Under the pieces are notes generated by a model. The model saw nothing but the letters and a program-made list of their open reading frames with translations, made no database searches and was not told the origin of the DNA. A program made the position numbers and the translations under genes. A DNA stretch of 57,940 nt from an uncultured Clostridia bacterium (GTDB taxonomy: Bacteria; Bacillota; Clostridia; Oscillospirales; Acutalibacteraceae), in assembly GCA_945787805.1 (NCBI GenBank), contig CALZID010000012.1:1-57940 (forward strand), given 5' to 3'. Shown one piece after another: positions 33,372 to 42,828 of the stretch (its first letter is position 1; each line of letters starts with the position of its first letter).

Positions 33372-34442
33372 TTATTTTTTCTTGAAGAAGTTCTTAAATG
33401 AAATTGACTGTGGTTTTTCTTCTTCGTCTTCTTCTTCTTCTGCTGTTTCTGCAACTGACGGCTCGCCGACTTTTTCTACAGCCTTTGATTCTTCGTCGAT
33501 GTCGTCTGCAAAGTCAATTTTACTTAAATCAAGCTTGAAAGCCTTTTTAACAACAGGCTCTTCTGCCGGTTCTTCTGCAATTTCTTGGATATTTTCTTCA
33601 ACGACTTCAAAAGCTTCTTCTGCTGTTTCTTCTATTTCTTCAATTTCTTCGACTGCTTCTTCTTGCTCTGAAGCTTCAGCGACAGGCTCTTCTGTTTCTG
33701 TTTCTATTTCTGTTTCTTTTTCTGCTTCTGCTTCTGTTTCAATCTCTTCTGCTTCTTCAATTACGACAAATTCGTCGGCAGGCTCTTCAATTACAGGTTC
33801 TTCGGCAGAGACTTCTGCTTCTGCTTCTGCTTTTTCTTCTGCTTCCGCAATCTGTTCCGCGGCAATTTCAGGAAGCTGATTTATAAGGTTGATATGCTCT
33901 TTATACATTACAACGAGTTTGGATTTGAACTCAGACGCTTCTTTTTGAATCATATCATAAACAAGGCTCTCGTGTGTAACTTTGCGGTTGATATTACCGA
34001 GAATTTCTTTGCCTTGTGCGTTTGCATCTGCTATGATTTTTTCAGCTTCTGCTTTTGCGCCGCTGAGAAGCTCATCTTTTTCAGTATTCAATACCGATAA
34101 ATATTCGTCAGCCTTTGCCTTTGCGTCTGCAACCATTTTTTCACAATCCGCTTTAACTGTTGCTGTTTCGTTTTCGGCATTTTCACGGGCTTCTGCAACG
34201 ATTTTATCAGCAAGCTTTTGCGCATTGAAAAGTGCGGTTTTAAGGCTTTCTTCATCTGCTCGGTATTCTTCAATTTTCTTAACGAGCACACTGATTTTTT
34301 TAATAAGGTCACCGTTTTCTTTGAACATTTGCTCATAAGAGGCAGATACTTCACTTAAAAAGCTATCAACATCTTCAGCACGGTATGAACCGCGACCTGT
34401 TGTTTGAAATGATTTTTCTTTGATTTTATCAGGTGTAAGCAT
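33372..34442 (-). CDS. divIVA: DivIVA-domain protein with long acidic tail
   Basis: 356 residues. N-terminal DivIVA domain (MLTPDKIKEKSFQTTGRGSY, then AEDVDSFL), an alanine/glutamate coiled coil to about residue 190, then about 140 residues very rich in Glu, and a basic-aromatic end (SISFKNFFKKK). DivIVA proteins mark curved membrane at poles and septa. The acidic tail is much longer than in Bacillus DivIVA (164 residues). The chosen ATG (34442) has GGGAAGG upstream; the frame is open to 34469. Between sepF and lspA, as in the cell-division cluster of Firmicutes. Confidence 0.9.
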   Translation of the reverse strand: MLTPDKIKEKSFQTTGRGSYRAEDVDSFLSEVSASYEQMFKENGDLIKKISVLVKKIEEYRADEESLKTALFNAQKLADKIVAEARENAENETATVKADCEKMVADAKAKADEYLSVLNTEKDELLSGAKAEAEKIIADANAQGKEILGNINRKVTHESLVYDMIQKEASEFKSKLVVMYKEHINLINQLPEIAAEQIAEAEEKAEAEAEVSAEEPVIEEPADEFVVIEEAEEIETEAEAEKETEIETETEEPVAEASEQEEAVEEIEEIEETAEEAFEVVEENIQEIAEEPAEEPVVKKAFKLDLSKIDFADDIDEESKAVEKVGEPSVAETAEEEEDEEEKPQSISFKNFFKKK

Positions 34443-34491
34443 AAAAATTTCCTTCCCGTTCTTATACATTTTTTAATTGGTATGAATGTTA

Positions 34492-34950
34492 TCAGAAAAA
34501 CATTCCGTTATTCTCAAGCTCATCAATCAAATCACCCATTACATCAACATTATAAGGTGTAATAATGAATGTGCTGTTTGCGATGCGCTTAAGCTGACCG
34601 TTGTTAGCATAAGCAACGCCTGTAAGGAAGTCAATAAGGCGACGGGCAACATCTTTGCTGACTGATTCAAGGTTGAGAACGACTGTTCTCTTTTCATTGA
34701 GATTATCGGCAATGCTGAGAGCCTCATCAAATTTTTCAGGCTTGGAGAGCACAACCTGAAGCTGTGCCGTTGTATGAATATTCACAACTTTATCTTGGTC
34801 GGCACCTCGTTGAACTCTGTGTGAAGGTCTCGCCGGTTTCTGCTCATTTTCTTCAAAGCGGTCGATAAAATCGCCTGTATCTTCATCATCGGGATAATAA
34901 CCGTCTTCTCCGATATTAACCATATCTTTGATTTTGTCAAAAAAGCTCAT
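34492..34950 (-). CDS. sepF: cell division protein SepF
   Basis: 152 residues: N-terminal amphipathic membrane-targeting helix (MSFFDKIKDMVNIGED), acidic linker, C-terminal SepF domain with RTVVLNLESVSKDVARRLID, then FLTGVAYA and TFIITPYNVDV. Binds FtsZ polymers and the membrane. Full length. Between ylmE and divIVA. Confidence 0.95.
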   Translation of the reverse strand: MSFFDKIKDMVNIGEDGYYPDDEDTGDFIDRFEENEQKPARPSHRVQRGADQDKVVNIHTTAQLQVVLSKPEKFDEALSIADNLNEKRTVVLNLESVSKDVARRLIDFLTGVAYANNGQLKRIANSTFIITPYNVDVMGDLIDELENNGMFF

Positions 34951-34968
34951 TTTTAGTCCTCCTAAAAT

Positions 34969-35694
34969 TTAATAAATTCTCGGACCGAAAATCGAAGAAC
35001 CTATTCTTACAAGATTCGACCCGCATAAAATTGCTTCACAATAATCTCCCGACATTCCCATCGACAGAATATTCATATCTATATTATCTAACTTTTTCTC
35101 TTTAATGTCAACATAGATATTGTGTATTTTTTCAAAATATTTACAAAGTATTGTATTATTTTCACAAATTGGGGGTATTGTCATAAGACCTTTAATTCTT
35201 ATTGCGCCGATTTCTGAAATTTCATGCATAGTTTCAAAGAATTCCGACATAGAAAAACCCGTTTTGCTTTCTTCTTCGCCGACATTTATTTCGAGAAGCA
35301 CATCGGTTGTAATTCCTTTTTTAACAGACTGTTTTGCAATCTCTTTTGCGATTTTAAGAGAATCCACCGACTGAATCATATCAACCTCGCCAACTATTTG
35401 ACCGGCTTTATTGGTCTGCAAATGACCTATTAAATGTTTATCTACACCGTCAAGGTGTAAATCCGGCTTTTTTCTGAGCATTTCCTGCACTCGGTTTTCA
35501 CCGATAAGCTTAACACCGTAATCAAGAGCATAATTTATAAAAATAGGGTCCACTGTTTTTGTAACAGCCATAAGCCTGACATCCTGCGGATTTCTTCCGC
35601 TTTTTACGGCGCTCTCTGCAATTCTTTCGTTGATGACATCGAGATTATACTCTATATCTGCCTTACGGCTTTCAAGAAATGACTTTTCCGTCAT
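34969..35694 (-). CDS. ylmE: YggS-family PLP homeostasis protein
   Basis: 241 residues with the PLP-lysine segment LMAVTKTVD, GENRVQEML, HLIGHLQTNK, LEINVGEEESKTGF and MGMSGDYCEAI, covering the whole YggS/PLPBP fold. It keeps pyridoxal phosphate levels balanced. The chosen ATG (35694) lies behind AAGGAG; the frame is open to 35727. Overlaps the HlyD-like gene by 23 bases. Directly upstream of sepF as in Bacillus. Confidence 0.93.
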   Translation of the reverse strand: MTEKSFLESRKADIEYNLDVINERIAESAVKSGRNPQDVRLMAVTKTVDPIFINYALDYGVKLIGENRVQEMLRKKPDLHLDGVDKHLIGHLQTNKAGQIVGEVDMIQSVDSLKIAKEIAKQSVKKGITTDVLLEINVGEEESKTGFSMSEFFETMHEISEIGAIRIKGLMTIPPICENNTILCKYFEKIHNIYVDIKEKKLDNIDMNILSMGMSGDYCEAILCGSNLVRIGSSIFGPRIY

Positions 35695-36901
35695 ACAAAT
35701 CAACTCCTTCGGTAATAACAGTGTCATACTGTTTTATATAGGATGAATCGTCAACCTTTTCGACAATTGAATATTCTTCACTTGAAGAAATAATATTTAT
35801 CTTTTTAAATTGGATTATATTCCCCCGTAAAACATAGACACCTTTTTCGCCGTCTAATTCACGAATTGCTTTATTGTTTATACGGATGCCGGTATATTCG
35901 TCACTGATTATTTCAATATCTTCAATTCGCAAGTTTGCTACATCACGGTTCATAATATTGCATTTGAGCACTAACGGAACAAAGTCCCCTTCCTTTGCTC
36001 CGATATAAGCAATCTGACATTCAATACTGCCGACCGCCGTATTGGGAATATTGACTGTTACCTTTTTATCTGCTTTGAGTTGGCCCGAATCACCATAAGG
36101 TATATTGCAAACAAAATACCAATCGAATGAGTCAACCAATTTTCCCATTACATTGTCCGCAGTTTCTTGCTTGCCGTAAGACAACAAATTTGTAATTGTG
36201 TCGCAATTTATGTTGTTCAACACATCTGAATATGCAATAGCATTTTCAAAGCCGTCAACGGAGCCGATATAATACCCGGGATTCGGTGAAGCCACAGTGG
36301 TAAAGCCCACCGCCTTACTCTTTAAATCAATAAGCTCTGCTTCGAGAGAAGAAAGCTTGGCATCTACCGACAATTGAGTTCCCACAGCCAGCTGACGGGC
36401 AGTTACGGAATCTCTTAAATCAATAAGCGCTTCATCAAATTCGCTGTCTATGCAGTTTCTTGACGCCGCAATAAATGATATGCAGGCATTGTCTATTGAG
36501 TCGTTGTATGACGACGGGGCATTTGTGCCTACTCCCACACGGTTTTTCAGCTGCTTATAATAGTTTATCTCTTTTTCAAGCTCGTTTATTCTAACATAGG
36601 CAGAAGCACTTTCCGAGCTTTGAAAAACTACGGCAACCGCATCACCGCTGCCGACTCTTTTACCGTCTTCGGCAATTGAAACAACGGTTCCGTTTACATT
36701 TTCTGTTTTAAGATATTCTTCATCGCGAATTGCAAACGCCTTAGCGGATATTATACTTTCAACTTTTCTTTCTACCGCAACTTCGGTTTTATAAGGAGAT
36801 GCGTTCATTTGAACTACCTGAAAAACGAAATAGCAAATGATAAGAACGCCGAGAACTGTACAAGCAATATATTTAATTGTATTCTTGCTCAACTTTTTCA
36901 T
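35672..36901 (-). CDS. HlyD-like membrane-anchored adaptor protein
   Basis: 409 residues with one N-terminal membrane helix (about residues 10-27), a biotinyl-lipoyl-like beta hairpin (about 60-90), a coiled-coil hairpin (about 100-200), and a beta-rich C-terminal half. This resembles HlyD/RND adaptor proteins without an attached transporter. Proteins of this form recur upstream of ylmE-sepF in Clostridia (from memory), pointing to a role near the division site or wall, not proven. Its ATG overlaps the miaA stop by 4 bases. Confidence 0.8.
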   Translation of the reverse strand: MKKLSKNTIKYIACTVLGVLIICYFVFQVVQMNASPYKTEVAVERKVESIISAKAFAIRDEEYLKTENVNGTVVSIAEDGKRVGSGDAVAVVFQSSESASAYVRINELEKEINYYKQLKNRVGVGTNAPSSYNDSIDNACISFIAASRNCIDSEFDEALIDLRDSVTARQLAVGTQLSVDAKLSSLEAELIDLKSKAVGFTTVASPNPGYYIGSVDGFENAIAYSDVLNNINCDTITNLLSYGKQETADNVMGKLVDSFDWYFVCNIPYGDSGQLKADKKVTVNIPNTAVGSIECQIAYIGAKEGDFVPLVLKCNIMNRDVANLRIEDIEIISDEYTGIRINNKAIRELDGEKGVYVLRGNIIQFKKINIISSSEEYSIVEKVDDSSYIKQYDTVITEGVDLYDGKVIS

Positions 36902-37848
36902 TGTTTTTTCTCCTTTAAGAATTCATTTATCATATCAAAAACATATTCATGCATATCTGTTTCACTTTGGTAATCATCGGGATAAACCCAATTTATATTT
37001 TCGTTTTTTCTGAACCAAGTTAATTGCCGCTTTGCATAATGTCTTGTTTCAATTTTAAGACTTTCAAGGCACTCGTCAAGTGCTTTTTCGCCGTTGAAAT
37101 AAGGCGATAATTCTTTATAGCCGATTGCCTGACAAGAGGTTTTATCAGAGTCGATATTATAAAAATCCTTCGCTTCTTCTAAAAGTCCGTTTTCGACCAT
37201 TATATCGACACGGCGGTTAATTCTGTCATAAAGAATGTTTCTGTCACGGTAATTTATACCGATATATAATGGGCTATAGGGTGACGGCTCTGCTTTTGAG
37301 AGAACCTTTTGCTCAGTCATTGTTTTTCCCGTCAATTTATAAATTTCAAGGGCACGGATTATTCTGCTTTTATCTTTTATATGCAGTTTTTCTGCTGTTT
37401 CTTTGTCAATTTCAGCCAACATATTCAGCATATATTCTGCGCCTTTTTCGTCGAACATTTCTGTCAGTTCCTTGCGGATTTCAGTGTTTTCGTCTTCTTC
37501 AGTAAACTGTATATTCTGAAGAAGTGAATCAACATAAAGACCTGTTCCCCCTACGATTACGGGGATAAAGCCATCCGTATAAATCTTATTTATACACTCT
37601 TTTGCCGACTTTACATAATCTGCAACGCTGAACTTTCTGTCAATGGGCTGAAAACCGATTAAATGATGGGGTACTCCTTTCATTTCTTCGGCAGTCGGTT
37701 TTGCAGTTGCAATATTCATTTTTTCGTAGATTTGCATTGAGTCAGCCGACACAACCTGCCCCGAAAAGCGCTTTGCAATTTCAATTGACAAAGAAGTTTT
37801 TCCTGACGCTGTCGGACCTACAACTGCAATAACGGGAATTTTGTTCAT
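36898..37848 (-). CDS. miaA: tRNA dimethylallyltransferase
   Basis: 316 residues. P-loop GPTASGKTSLS at the N-terminus, SADSMQIYE, GGTGLYVDSLL and QAIGYKEL, all family motifs. It adds a dimethylallyl group to A37 of tRNAs reading UNN codons, which MiaB (encoded upstream at 42829) then thiomethylates. Between mutL (3 bases) and the HlyD-like gene. Length typical. Confidence 0.96.
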   Translation of the reverse strand: MNKIPVIAVVGPTASGKTSLSIEIAKRFSGQVVSADSMQIYEKMNIATAKPTAEEMKGVPHHLIGFQPIDRKFSVADYVKSAKECINKIYTDGFIPVIVGGTGLYVDSLLQNIQFTEEDENTEIRKELTEMFDEKGAEYMLNMLAEIDKETAEKLHIKDKSRIIRALEIYKLTGKTMTEQKVLSKAEPSPYSPLYIGINYRDRNILYDRINRRVDIMVENGLLEEAKDFYNIDSDKTSCQAIGYKELSPYFNGEKALDECLESLKIETRHYAKRQLTWFRKNENINWVYPDDYQSETDMHEYVFDMINEFLKEKKQ

Positions 37849-37851
37849 AGA

Positions 37852-39690
37852 TTATACCCTACCGAATTGTTTTTCAAGCTCATATTTTGAGATTTCAATC
37901 ATCACAGGTCTTCCGTGGGGACAAAATCTCACATCTTTATCGTTTACCACCTGTTTTGCAAGTGCCAAGAGCTCCGCATCTGAATTATCGTCCCCTGCTT
38001 TTATGGCACTGCGACAAGCAACATTATGATAAATCCAGTCGAGATGTTCATTCATAATATCACGGCGGTTTTTTGTGAGATATTCAGCAATTTCGCTGAT
38101 TAAAGGTGCTATTTCACAGTTATCTAAATCCATGGGGCAACTGCGGACAATTACTGTTCCGTTGCCGAAATCTTCAATATCAAAGCCCGATTTTGCAATT
38201 GTTTCAATGTTTTCGGTAACAGAAATATATTCTTCCTTGCCGAGAGCTACGGTAACGGGTGCTAAAAGGATTTGACTGCCGCTGACTTGTGTTTCTGCTT
38301 TCAGTTTATTAAAGAGAATTCGTTCATGGGCTGCGTGTTTATCAATGACACAGAGCTTTCCGTTGAGCTCAATCAATATGTATGTTTTATAGGCTTCGCC
38401 GATAAGACGGATTGTGTCTTCATGATTATTTTCAATGATAATTTCTTCTGCGGTTATTGTTTTCTTTTCTTCTGTCGGAATTGAAACCGGGAATTCAATC
38501 TTGAACGGGTCATCGTCTTCATCCGGAGTGTAATCTGATTTAATATCATTTACAAAGACTGAATTTGACAGCGGTTTTAAAACCTTTTCTGTATATGCGA
38601 TATTCTCCCTGACCGTTGTCTGTTTAAACTCAGGTTGTGATTTCGCAAAAACATCGTTAAATACAGTTTTTTTATCGGGTAAAACCGCTTGTTTAAGCGA
38701 TGTGTTTTCACTGAGCGCCGATTTTACCGAATGATAAACTGCGTCGAAAATTGCCCGTTCGTCAGAAAAACGGACTTCGATTTTTGATGGGTGCACATTG
38801 ACATCAACAAGCTCCGGCGGTAATGTTATAAACAAAACTCCGCCGGGGAATTTGCCCACCATAACGCTGTTTTTATAAGCATTTTCAAATGCCGCCATAA
38901 TTGTTGAATTCTTAACACTTCTTCCGTTTACGAAGAAATACTGCATTCCGCGGGAGCCACGGCAGTTAAAGGGCGGTGTTACAAGACCTGTAACCGAAAC
39001 ATTTTCAACTGCCGAATTCACGGTTAAAAGTCCCTTTGAAAAATCTTTGCCGAATGCAGAGAAACACACATTTTGTAAATTTCCGTCACCGTTAGTTGTA
39101 AACACCTGCTTGCCGTCACGAATAAAACGGAAACTGATTTCGGGATGTGAAAGTGCAAGCTTTTCAACCGCAGACGCTACAAAATTGCCTTCGCTCACAT
39201 CCTTTTTCAGGAATTTCATTCTTGCGGGTGTGTTGTAGAAAAGCTCACGGACAATCATAGTTGTACCCACAGCGCAGCCGGCGTCTGAAAAGTCAGTAAT
39301 AACTCCGCCTTCAATGGTGAGTGATGTGCCCATTTCTTCCGCTTCGGTTTTAGTAATCATATTCACTTTTGAAACTGCGGCAATTGACGGCAATGCTTCG
39401 CCACGGAAACCTAAAGTGAGAATTGAAGTTAAATCTTCGGCAGTTTTTATTTTGCTTGTAGCGTGACTTAAAAATGCGGTTTTTACATCGCTTCGTTCAA
39501 TTCCGCTTCCATTGTCAGTTACACGGATATATGAAATTCCGCCGTGCTGAATTTCAACGGTAACGGTAGCAGCACCGGCATCAACGGCATTTTCAACAAG
39601 TTCTTTTACCACGGAAGCCGGGCGTTCCACAACTTCACCCGCCGCAATTAAATCTGCCATGTGTTTCGGGAGTTTATTTATTTTTGCCAT
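37852..39690 (-). CDS. mutL: DNA mismatch repair protein MutL
   Basis: 612 residues. GHKL ATPase N-terminus with ELVENAVDAGA, DNGSGI, TSKI and GFRGEAL. The C-terminal domain contains DKHAAHERI, ACRSAIKAG and CPHGRPV, the metal-site motifs of the nicking (endonuclease) MutL class found in organisms without MutH. I start at the ATG at 39690 behind AGGTGA; the frame is open to a GTG at 39699. Confidence 0.96.
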   Translation of the reverse strand: MAKINKLPKHMADLIAAGEVVERPASVVKELVENAVDAGAATVTVEIQHGGISYIRVTDNGSGIERSDVKTAFLSHATSKIKTAEDLTSILTLGFRGEALPSIAAVSKVNMITKTEAEEMGTSLTIEGGVITDFSDAGCAVGTTMIVRELFYNTPARMKFLKKDVSEGNFVASAVEKLALSHPEISFRFIRDGKQVFTTNGDGNLQNVCFSAFGKDFSKGLLTVNSAVENVSVTGLVTPPFNCRGSRGMQYFFVNGRSVKNSTIMAAFENAYKNSVMVGKFPGGVLFITLPPELVDVNVHPSKIEVRFSDERAIFDAVYHSVKSALSENTSLKQAVLPDKKTVFNDVFAKSQPEFKQTTVRENIAYTEKVLKPLSNSVFVNDIKSDYTPDEDDDPFKIEFPVSIPTEEKKTITAEEIIIENNHEDTIRLIGEAYKTYILIELNGKLCVIDKHAAHERILFNKLKAETQVSGSQILLAPVTVALGKEEYISVTENIETIAKSGFDIEDFGNGTVIVRSCPMDLDNCEIAPLISEIAEYLTKNRRDIMNEHLDWIYHNVACRSAIKAGDDNSDAELLALAKQVVNDKDVRFCPHGRPVMIEISKYELEKQFGRV

Positions 39691-39717
39691 TGATGTCACC
39701 TGCCTTTTTTAATTATT

Positions 39718-42324
39718 TTAGTTTTTTGCTTTGTCGGTTAGTTCATATAAAAGCCCCATGGCTTCAATTGGGGTCAATGTGTTAATGTCGACTGTACGAA
39801 GTCTGTCTAAAATGTATTCTATTGAATTTGATTCAAAGGACATTTGAATTTCGGGCTCTTTTTCTTCGGGAATATCTTTAACCATTTTAGGCTTCATCAA
39901 GTCGTTATCTTCAAGTGTTTTAAGAATTGTCTTTGCCCGTTTAATTACATTGTCGGGTACGCCCGCAAGCTTTGCCACTTCAATACCGTAGCTTCCGTCA
40001 GCACCGCCACGGACAATTCTGCGGAGAAATGTAATATCATCCCCACGCTTTTTAACTGCGATATTGTAGTTATTGACACCGTCAACCGTGCCCTCCAATT
40101 CGGACAACTCGTGATAATGGGTTGCAAAGAGAGTTTTTGCGCCGATTTTCTTTTTATCGGCAATATATTCAACGACCGAACGGGCAATACTCATACCGTC
40201 AAAGGTTGATGTGCCACGGCCGATTTCGTCAAGAATTATAAGACTGTTCTTTGTTGCGTATTTAAGAATTTCGGCAACTTCGTTCATTTCAACCATAAAT
40301 GTTGACTGACCCGATGCTAAGTCATCAGAGGCGCCAACACGGGTGAAAATGCTGTCAACAATGCCGATATCCGCTGACTTTGCAGGAACAAAGCAACCCA
40401 TTTGCGCCATAATTGTAATAATTGCAATCTGTCGCATATATGTTGATTTACCCGCCATATTAGGACCTGTGATTATTGCCATTCGGTTTTCTTCACAGTC
40501 AAGCACCGTATCATTGGGCACAAACATTGTTTTCTTTTGTATGCTTTCTACTACCGGATGTCTGCCTTCATAAATACGGATTATACCTTTATCGTTTATG
40601 TCGGGGCGTGTGTAGTTGTTTTTAAGAGATACTGTTGCAAATGAGCAGAAAACATCTAAAAGTGCAATGGCGTGAGCCGTGCGCTGAGTACGAAGATACT
40701 CGCCCGCTATTTTTTTGCGGATTGAATTGAAAACCTCATATTCAAGCCCCACAATTCGCTCCTGTGCGCCGAGCACCTTTGTTTCTAACTCTTTCAATTC
40801 TTCTGTAATATATCTTTCACAGTTTGAAAGTGTTTGTTTTCTTATATATGTATCGGGCACTAATTCTTTATAGGAATTAAGCACTTCAAAATAGTAGCCG
40901 AACACTTTGTTATAGCCGATTTTCAGCTTCTTTATTCCTGTTTTTTCTTGCTCGTCCGCTTCAAGCTTTGCAAGAATACTCTTACCGCCGTTGACAATGT
41001 CACGAAGCTCGTCAAGCTCTTTATTGAAACCGTCTTTAATCATTCCGCCTTCACGGACGGAGAACGGTGCATCTTCTTTAATTGAAACCCTGATAAGTGC
41101 GCAAACATCTTCTAAAACATCAATTTCGTTATAAATGTATTTGAGCATATTACTGTTTGCATTTTTAAGATTTTCTTTAATTTCGGGAAGATTTTGAAGT
41201 GTTGTGCAAAGGGACAGTAATTCTTTTGCATTGGCAGTGTTATAAACAATACGGGTCATAAGACGCTCCATATCATAAACACCCGTCATAAGCTCGGTTT
41301 CACGCTCACGAAGTTCTGTATTAGAATAAAGCTCGTCCACCGCATTAAGTCTTTTTGAAATTTCAACTGAGTCATAAAGCGGGCGCTCAATAAATGAACG
41401 GAGCATTCTCTTGCCCATTGCGGTTTTGGTTTTATCAAGAACCCAAAGAAGCGAACCTTTTCTGTCACGGTCTCGCATTGTTTCTAAAAGCTCAAGGTTA
41501 CGGATTGCAGAAATACCGAGGCTCATAAACTTTGCGTCGGTATAAAAGTTAATTTCTTTTATATTCTCCAAATCTCTTTTTTGAGTACCCCGAAGATAAG
41601 AAATTGCCGCACCCAATGCACAGACGGCAGTATTGCGCTGATTAAGTGAAAGAGTTGTTAAATCGTCAGTATTAAAATGCTCTTTGCAAATTTTTTCCGC
41701 ATTAAAAAATTCAAATTCTTCAATCAATAGCTCAACAGACGCTTCAAGTTTTTTAGATATGAATTCAGAAAAAGATGTGAAGGACACAACTTCTTTATTG
41801 AGAATAATTTCAGTTGGGTTATATCTTCCCATTTCGTTTATTACTCTTTGCTCAATATTCTCACTAAACTCAGTTAAATTGACTTCGCCTGTTGAAATAT
41901 CGATAAAGCACATACCGACTTTGCCGTCGGTTGCGCAGACTGATGCGAGATAATTGTTTTTTGACTCGTCAAGCATTGAGCTTTCGATAACGGTGCCCGG
42001 TGTGATAACACGAATAACATCACGCTTTACAATGCCTTTGGCCGTTGCCGGGTCTTCCATCTGCTCGCAGATTGCAACTTTATAGCCTTTTGACACAAGC
42101 TTTGCAATATAACTGTCGGCACTGTGAAAGGGCACGCCGCACATCGGCGCACGCTCTTCTTCACCGCAGTCACGACCTGTAAGCACTAATTCAAGCTCTT
42201 TTGACGCAGTTTTTGCATCGTCAAAAAACATCTCATAAAAGTCACCGAGACGGAACAGTAATATGGTGTCTTCATAATTCTTTTTAATTTCAAAATATTG
42301 TTGCATCATTGGTGAAAGTGCCAT
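39718..42324 (-). CDS. mutS: DNA mismatch repair protein MutS
   Basis: 868 residues. Mismatch-binding domain I with GDFYEMFFDDA (Phe-x-Glu wedge), lever and clamp domains, Walker A GPNMAGKST, Walker B area ILDEIGRGTSTFDG, and a C-terminal helical tail. Recognises mispairs and recruits MutL. Full family length; 27 bases before mutL. Confidence 0.97.
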   Translation of the reverse strand: MALSPMMQQYFEIKKNYEDTILLFRLGDFYEMFFDDAKTASKELELVLTGRDCGEEERAPMCGVPFHSADSYIAKLVSKGYKVAICEQMEDPATAKGIVKRDVIRVITPGTVIESSMLDESKNNYLASVCATDGKVGMCFIDISTGEVNLTEFSENIEQRVINEMGRYNPTEIILNKEVVSFTSFSEFISKKLEASVELLIEEFEFFNAEKICKEHFNTDDLTTLSLNQRNTAVCALGAAISYLRGTQKRDLENIKEINFYTDAKFMSLGISAIRNLELLETMRDRDRKGSLLWVLDKTKTAMGKRMLRSFIERPLYDSVEISKRLNAVDELYSNTELRERETELMTGVYDMERLMTRIVYNTANAKELLSLCTTLQNLPEIKENLKNANSNMLKYIYNEIDVLEDVCALIRVSIKEDAPFSVREGGMIKDGFNKELDELRDIVNGGKSILAKLEADEQEKTGIKKLKIGYNKVFGYYFEVLNSYKELVPDTYIRKQTLSNCERYITEELKELETKVLGAQERIVGLEYEVFNSIRKKIAGEYLRTQRTAHAIALLDVFCSFATVSLKNNYTRPDINDKGIIRIYEGRHPVVESIQKKTMFVPNDTVLDCEENRMAIITGPNMAGKSTYMRQIAIITIMAQMGCFVPAKSADIGIVDSIFTRVGASDDLASGQSTFMVEMNEVAEILKYATKNSLIILDEIGRGTSTFDGMSIARSVVEYIADKKKIGAKTLFATHYHELSELEGTVDGVNNYNIAVKKRGDDITFLRRIVRGGADGSYGIEVAKLAGVPDNVIKRAKTILKTLEDNDLMKPKMVKDIPEEKEPEIQMSFESNSIEYILDRLRTVDINTLTPIEAMGLLYELTDKAKN

Positions 42325-42363
42325 ATTACTGTCTTCCTCTCGATAAATGTTTAATGTTCTTAA

Positions 42364-42792
42364 TCAGTGATTACAGCCTTCGTCGCCGCAGTCACAACCG
42401 CAGCTGCCGCAGTCGCCGCCGCATGAATGAGCAGTCGGGTCGCAGGTATCAGGGTCGTCGCCGTTTACACACATAGCAAGAATACCTGTAAGGTAATTCA
42501 TAAGGTCATCTATTTCTTTTCTTGCCATTTCGTAATTACGCATATTTTCGTTCATCATAATTTCTGAATAAACACCGCGGAATTCTTCGTCATAAGCCTT
42601 CATTTTGCCTTCATCGGGCTCTTCTTTTGATGCTTCGTGCTGATATGAAACCTGAATGAGTTGGATTTTGCTCATAAGTTCGTTGAGAGCAGTATCCTTT
42701 TCGTTTGCTTCAATTGCTTTTTGCATTGCAAGATATCTTTCATCTTGCTGAATTGCTTTGCCAAGCTCTCTTGTAAGTTTTTCGATTGACAT
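42364..42792 (-). CDS. YlbF-family protein with Cys-rich tail
   Basis: 142 residues. Helical YlbF/YmcA (Com_YlbF) domain to about residue 110, then a tail of about 30 residues with eight Cys and two His (TCDPTAHSCGGDCGSCGCDC then GDEGCNH). In Bacillus subtilis, YlbF, YmcA and YaaT form a complex that carries iron-sulfur clusters and guides RNase Y; the cysteine tail here fits metal or cluster binding but is richer than usual. Between miaB (an Fe-S enzyme) and mutS. Confidence 0.88.
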   Translation of the reverse strand: MSIEKLTRELGKAIQQDERYLAMQKAIEANEKDTALNELMSKIQLIQVSYQHEASKEEPDEGKMKAYDEEFRGVYSEIMMNENMRNYEMARKEIDDLMNYLTGILAMCVNGDDPDTCDPTAHSCGGDCGSCGCDCGDEGCNH

Positions 42793-42828
42793 TTGTTTTT
42801 TGCTCCTTTATTTTTCATTTATTATTAA

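Noticed and set aside
33382-33879. 165-residue serine-rich plus-strand reading frame
   Set aside because: It is the antisense of the glutamate-rich codons of DivIVA (GAA/GAG read backwards as TTC/CTC and shifted to Ser).
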